5,471 nt of DNA from Bacteroidota bacterium (GTDB lineage Bacteria > Bacteroidota > Bacteroidia > Chitinophagales > Chitinophagaceae), in contig JAEVZP010000077.1 of assembly GCA_023392185.1 (NCBI GenBank), forward strand, positions 1 through 5,471, read 5' to 3'. The notes under the pieces are model-generated. The model saw only the letters and a list, made by a program, of their open reading frames with translations, was not told where the DNA came from and made no database searches. Numbering within the stretch: the stretch's first letter is position 1; each line of letters begins with the position of its first letter. Positions 5,140-5,471 of this stretch are shown one piece after another. The position numbers and the translations under genes are program-made.

Positions 5140-5222
5140 AACATTTTGCTATCAGATACCCATTTTTCAACCGCAACTGTGTCACCTTGATGGTCAGGCT
5201 TTTCCCTGCAGCAAACCGCCGC

Positions 5223-5251
5223 TTTGATTAGGAGACCACCGCCTACCTTTG
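5223..5251 (+). promoter_or_regulatory. Bacteroidota-type promoter of the UDP-glucose dehydrogenase gene
   Basis: TTTG at 5223-5226, 17 bases, then TACCTTTG at 5244-5251 matches the -33 TTTG / -7 TAnnTTTG promoter used by the phylum's primary sigma factor. The start would fall near 5257, giving a leader of about 30 AT-rich bases with no Shine-Dalgarno. It lies just after the last repeat remnant, so the final gene appears to begin its own transcript. Confidence 0.72.
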
Positions 5252-5285
5252 CCTCTTCTATTTAAAAAACGTTTTTAATTCTCCT

Positions 5286-5471
5286 ATGCAGCTTACCATT
5301 GTTGGAACCGGTTACGTCGGACTTGTTAGCGGGGTATGTTTTGCAGAGATGGGAAACGACGTGGTGTGTGTGGATGTGTCGGCAGAAAAAGTAGAACAGC
5401 TGCGGGCCGGCCAATCGCCGATTTACGAACCCGGCCTCGACCTGCTGCTGGAGCGCAACCTGAAAGAAGGG
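5286..5471 (+). CDS. ugd: UDP-glucose 6-dehydrogenase, N-terminal part (continues beyond window)
   Basis: The first 62 codons read MQLTIVGTGYVGLVSGVCFA through EMGNDVVCVDVS to PIYEPGLDLLLERNLKEG. GTGYVG at 7-12 is the Rossmann NAD motif, Asp30 in VCVDVS ends the second strand, and the (S)PIYEPGLDLLL segment at 45-55 is characteristic of UDP-glucose dehydrogenase and not of the TviB/WbpO group. The enzyme oxidises UDP-glucose to UDP-glucuronate with two NAD+, supplying glucuronate for polysaccharides. The catalytic Cys and Lys lie beyond the window, so activity cannot be judged. The start is the first in-frame ATG and fits the promoter at 5223-5251. It is a different subfamily from the dehydrogenase at 496-1785, so the locus can probably make two uronic acids. 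Confidence 0.92.
   Translation, partial: MQLTIVGTGYVGLVSGVCFAEMGNDVVCVDVSAEKVEQLRAGQSPIYEPGLDLLLERNLKEG

Noticed and set aside
4960..5190. 76-residue plus-strand open frame across the right repeat cluster
   Set aside because: It consists of translated repeats (HPELVEG, LSSSKGSLSKGS), a familiar false protein made by this repeat type. It has no domain and a start codon inside R3.

Overview
The window looks like a stretch of a Bacteroidota chromosome, plausibly from the Chitinophagales or a relative. Three things point there. First, the 40-residue basic protein at 219-341 has the look of ribosomal protein THX, which is common in that phylum. Second, start codons lack Shine-Dalgarno sequences. 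Third, the last gene is preceded by a clean Bacteroidota promoter (TTTG, 17 bases, TACCTTTG). The assignment comes from reading alone; no database was searched.

Layout. 1-83 is the Lys/Ala/Pro-rich tail of an unidentified protein. It is followed by a hairpin and an intrinsic terminator (126-159). The THX gene comes next, closed by a 32-base perfect-palindrome terminator (375-406). 496-1785 encodes a TviB/WbpO-type UDP-N-acetylhexosamine 6-dehydrogenase. After a spacer built of 7-base repeats, 1930-2904 encodes a WbpP/TviC-type UDP-N-acetylhexosamine 4-epimerase. A GC-rich convergent spacer (2905-3161) separates it from a minus-strand GT4 glycosyltransferase (3162-4349) and a minus-strand GIY-YIG nuclease-domain gene (4464-4829). 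From about 4935 to 5200 there is no credible gene, only interspersed repeats. The window ends in the first 62 codons of a UDP-glucose 6-dehydrogenase (from 5286).

How the genes fit together. The dehydrogenase and epimerase are the pair that makes UDP-GlcNAcA/UDP-GalNAcA in Vi-antigen and O-antigen pathways. The glycosyltransferase would use an activated sugar, and the final gene would make UDP-glucuronate. This is the edge of a surface or extracellular polysaccharide locus with housekeeping genes on its left.

The least ordinary part is 4428-5200. A family of repeats with core CTGAGCTTGTCGAAGG lies on both sides of the GIY-YIG gene in both orientations, forms long inverted pairs, expands in exact 15-base steps, and supplies the last 26 codons of the GIY-YIG reading frame. 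It may be a repeat/nuclease unit comparable in logic to REP sequences with their transposases. That link is inference. Repeats of this kind are widespread in bacterial genomes and often translated by mistake (peptides such as HPELVEG).
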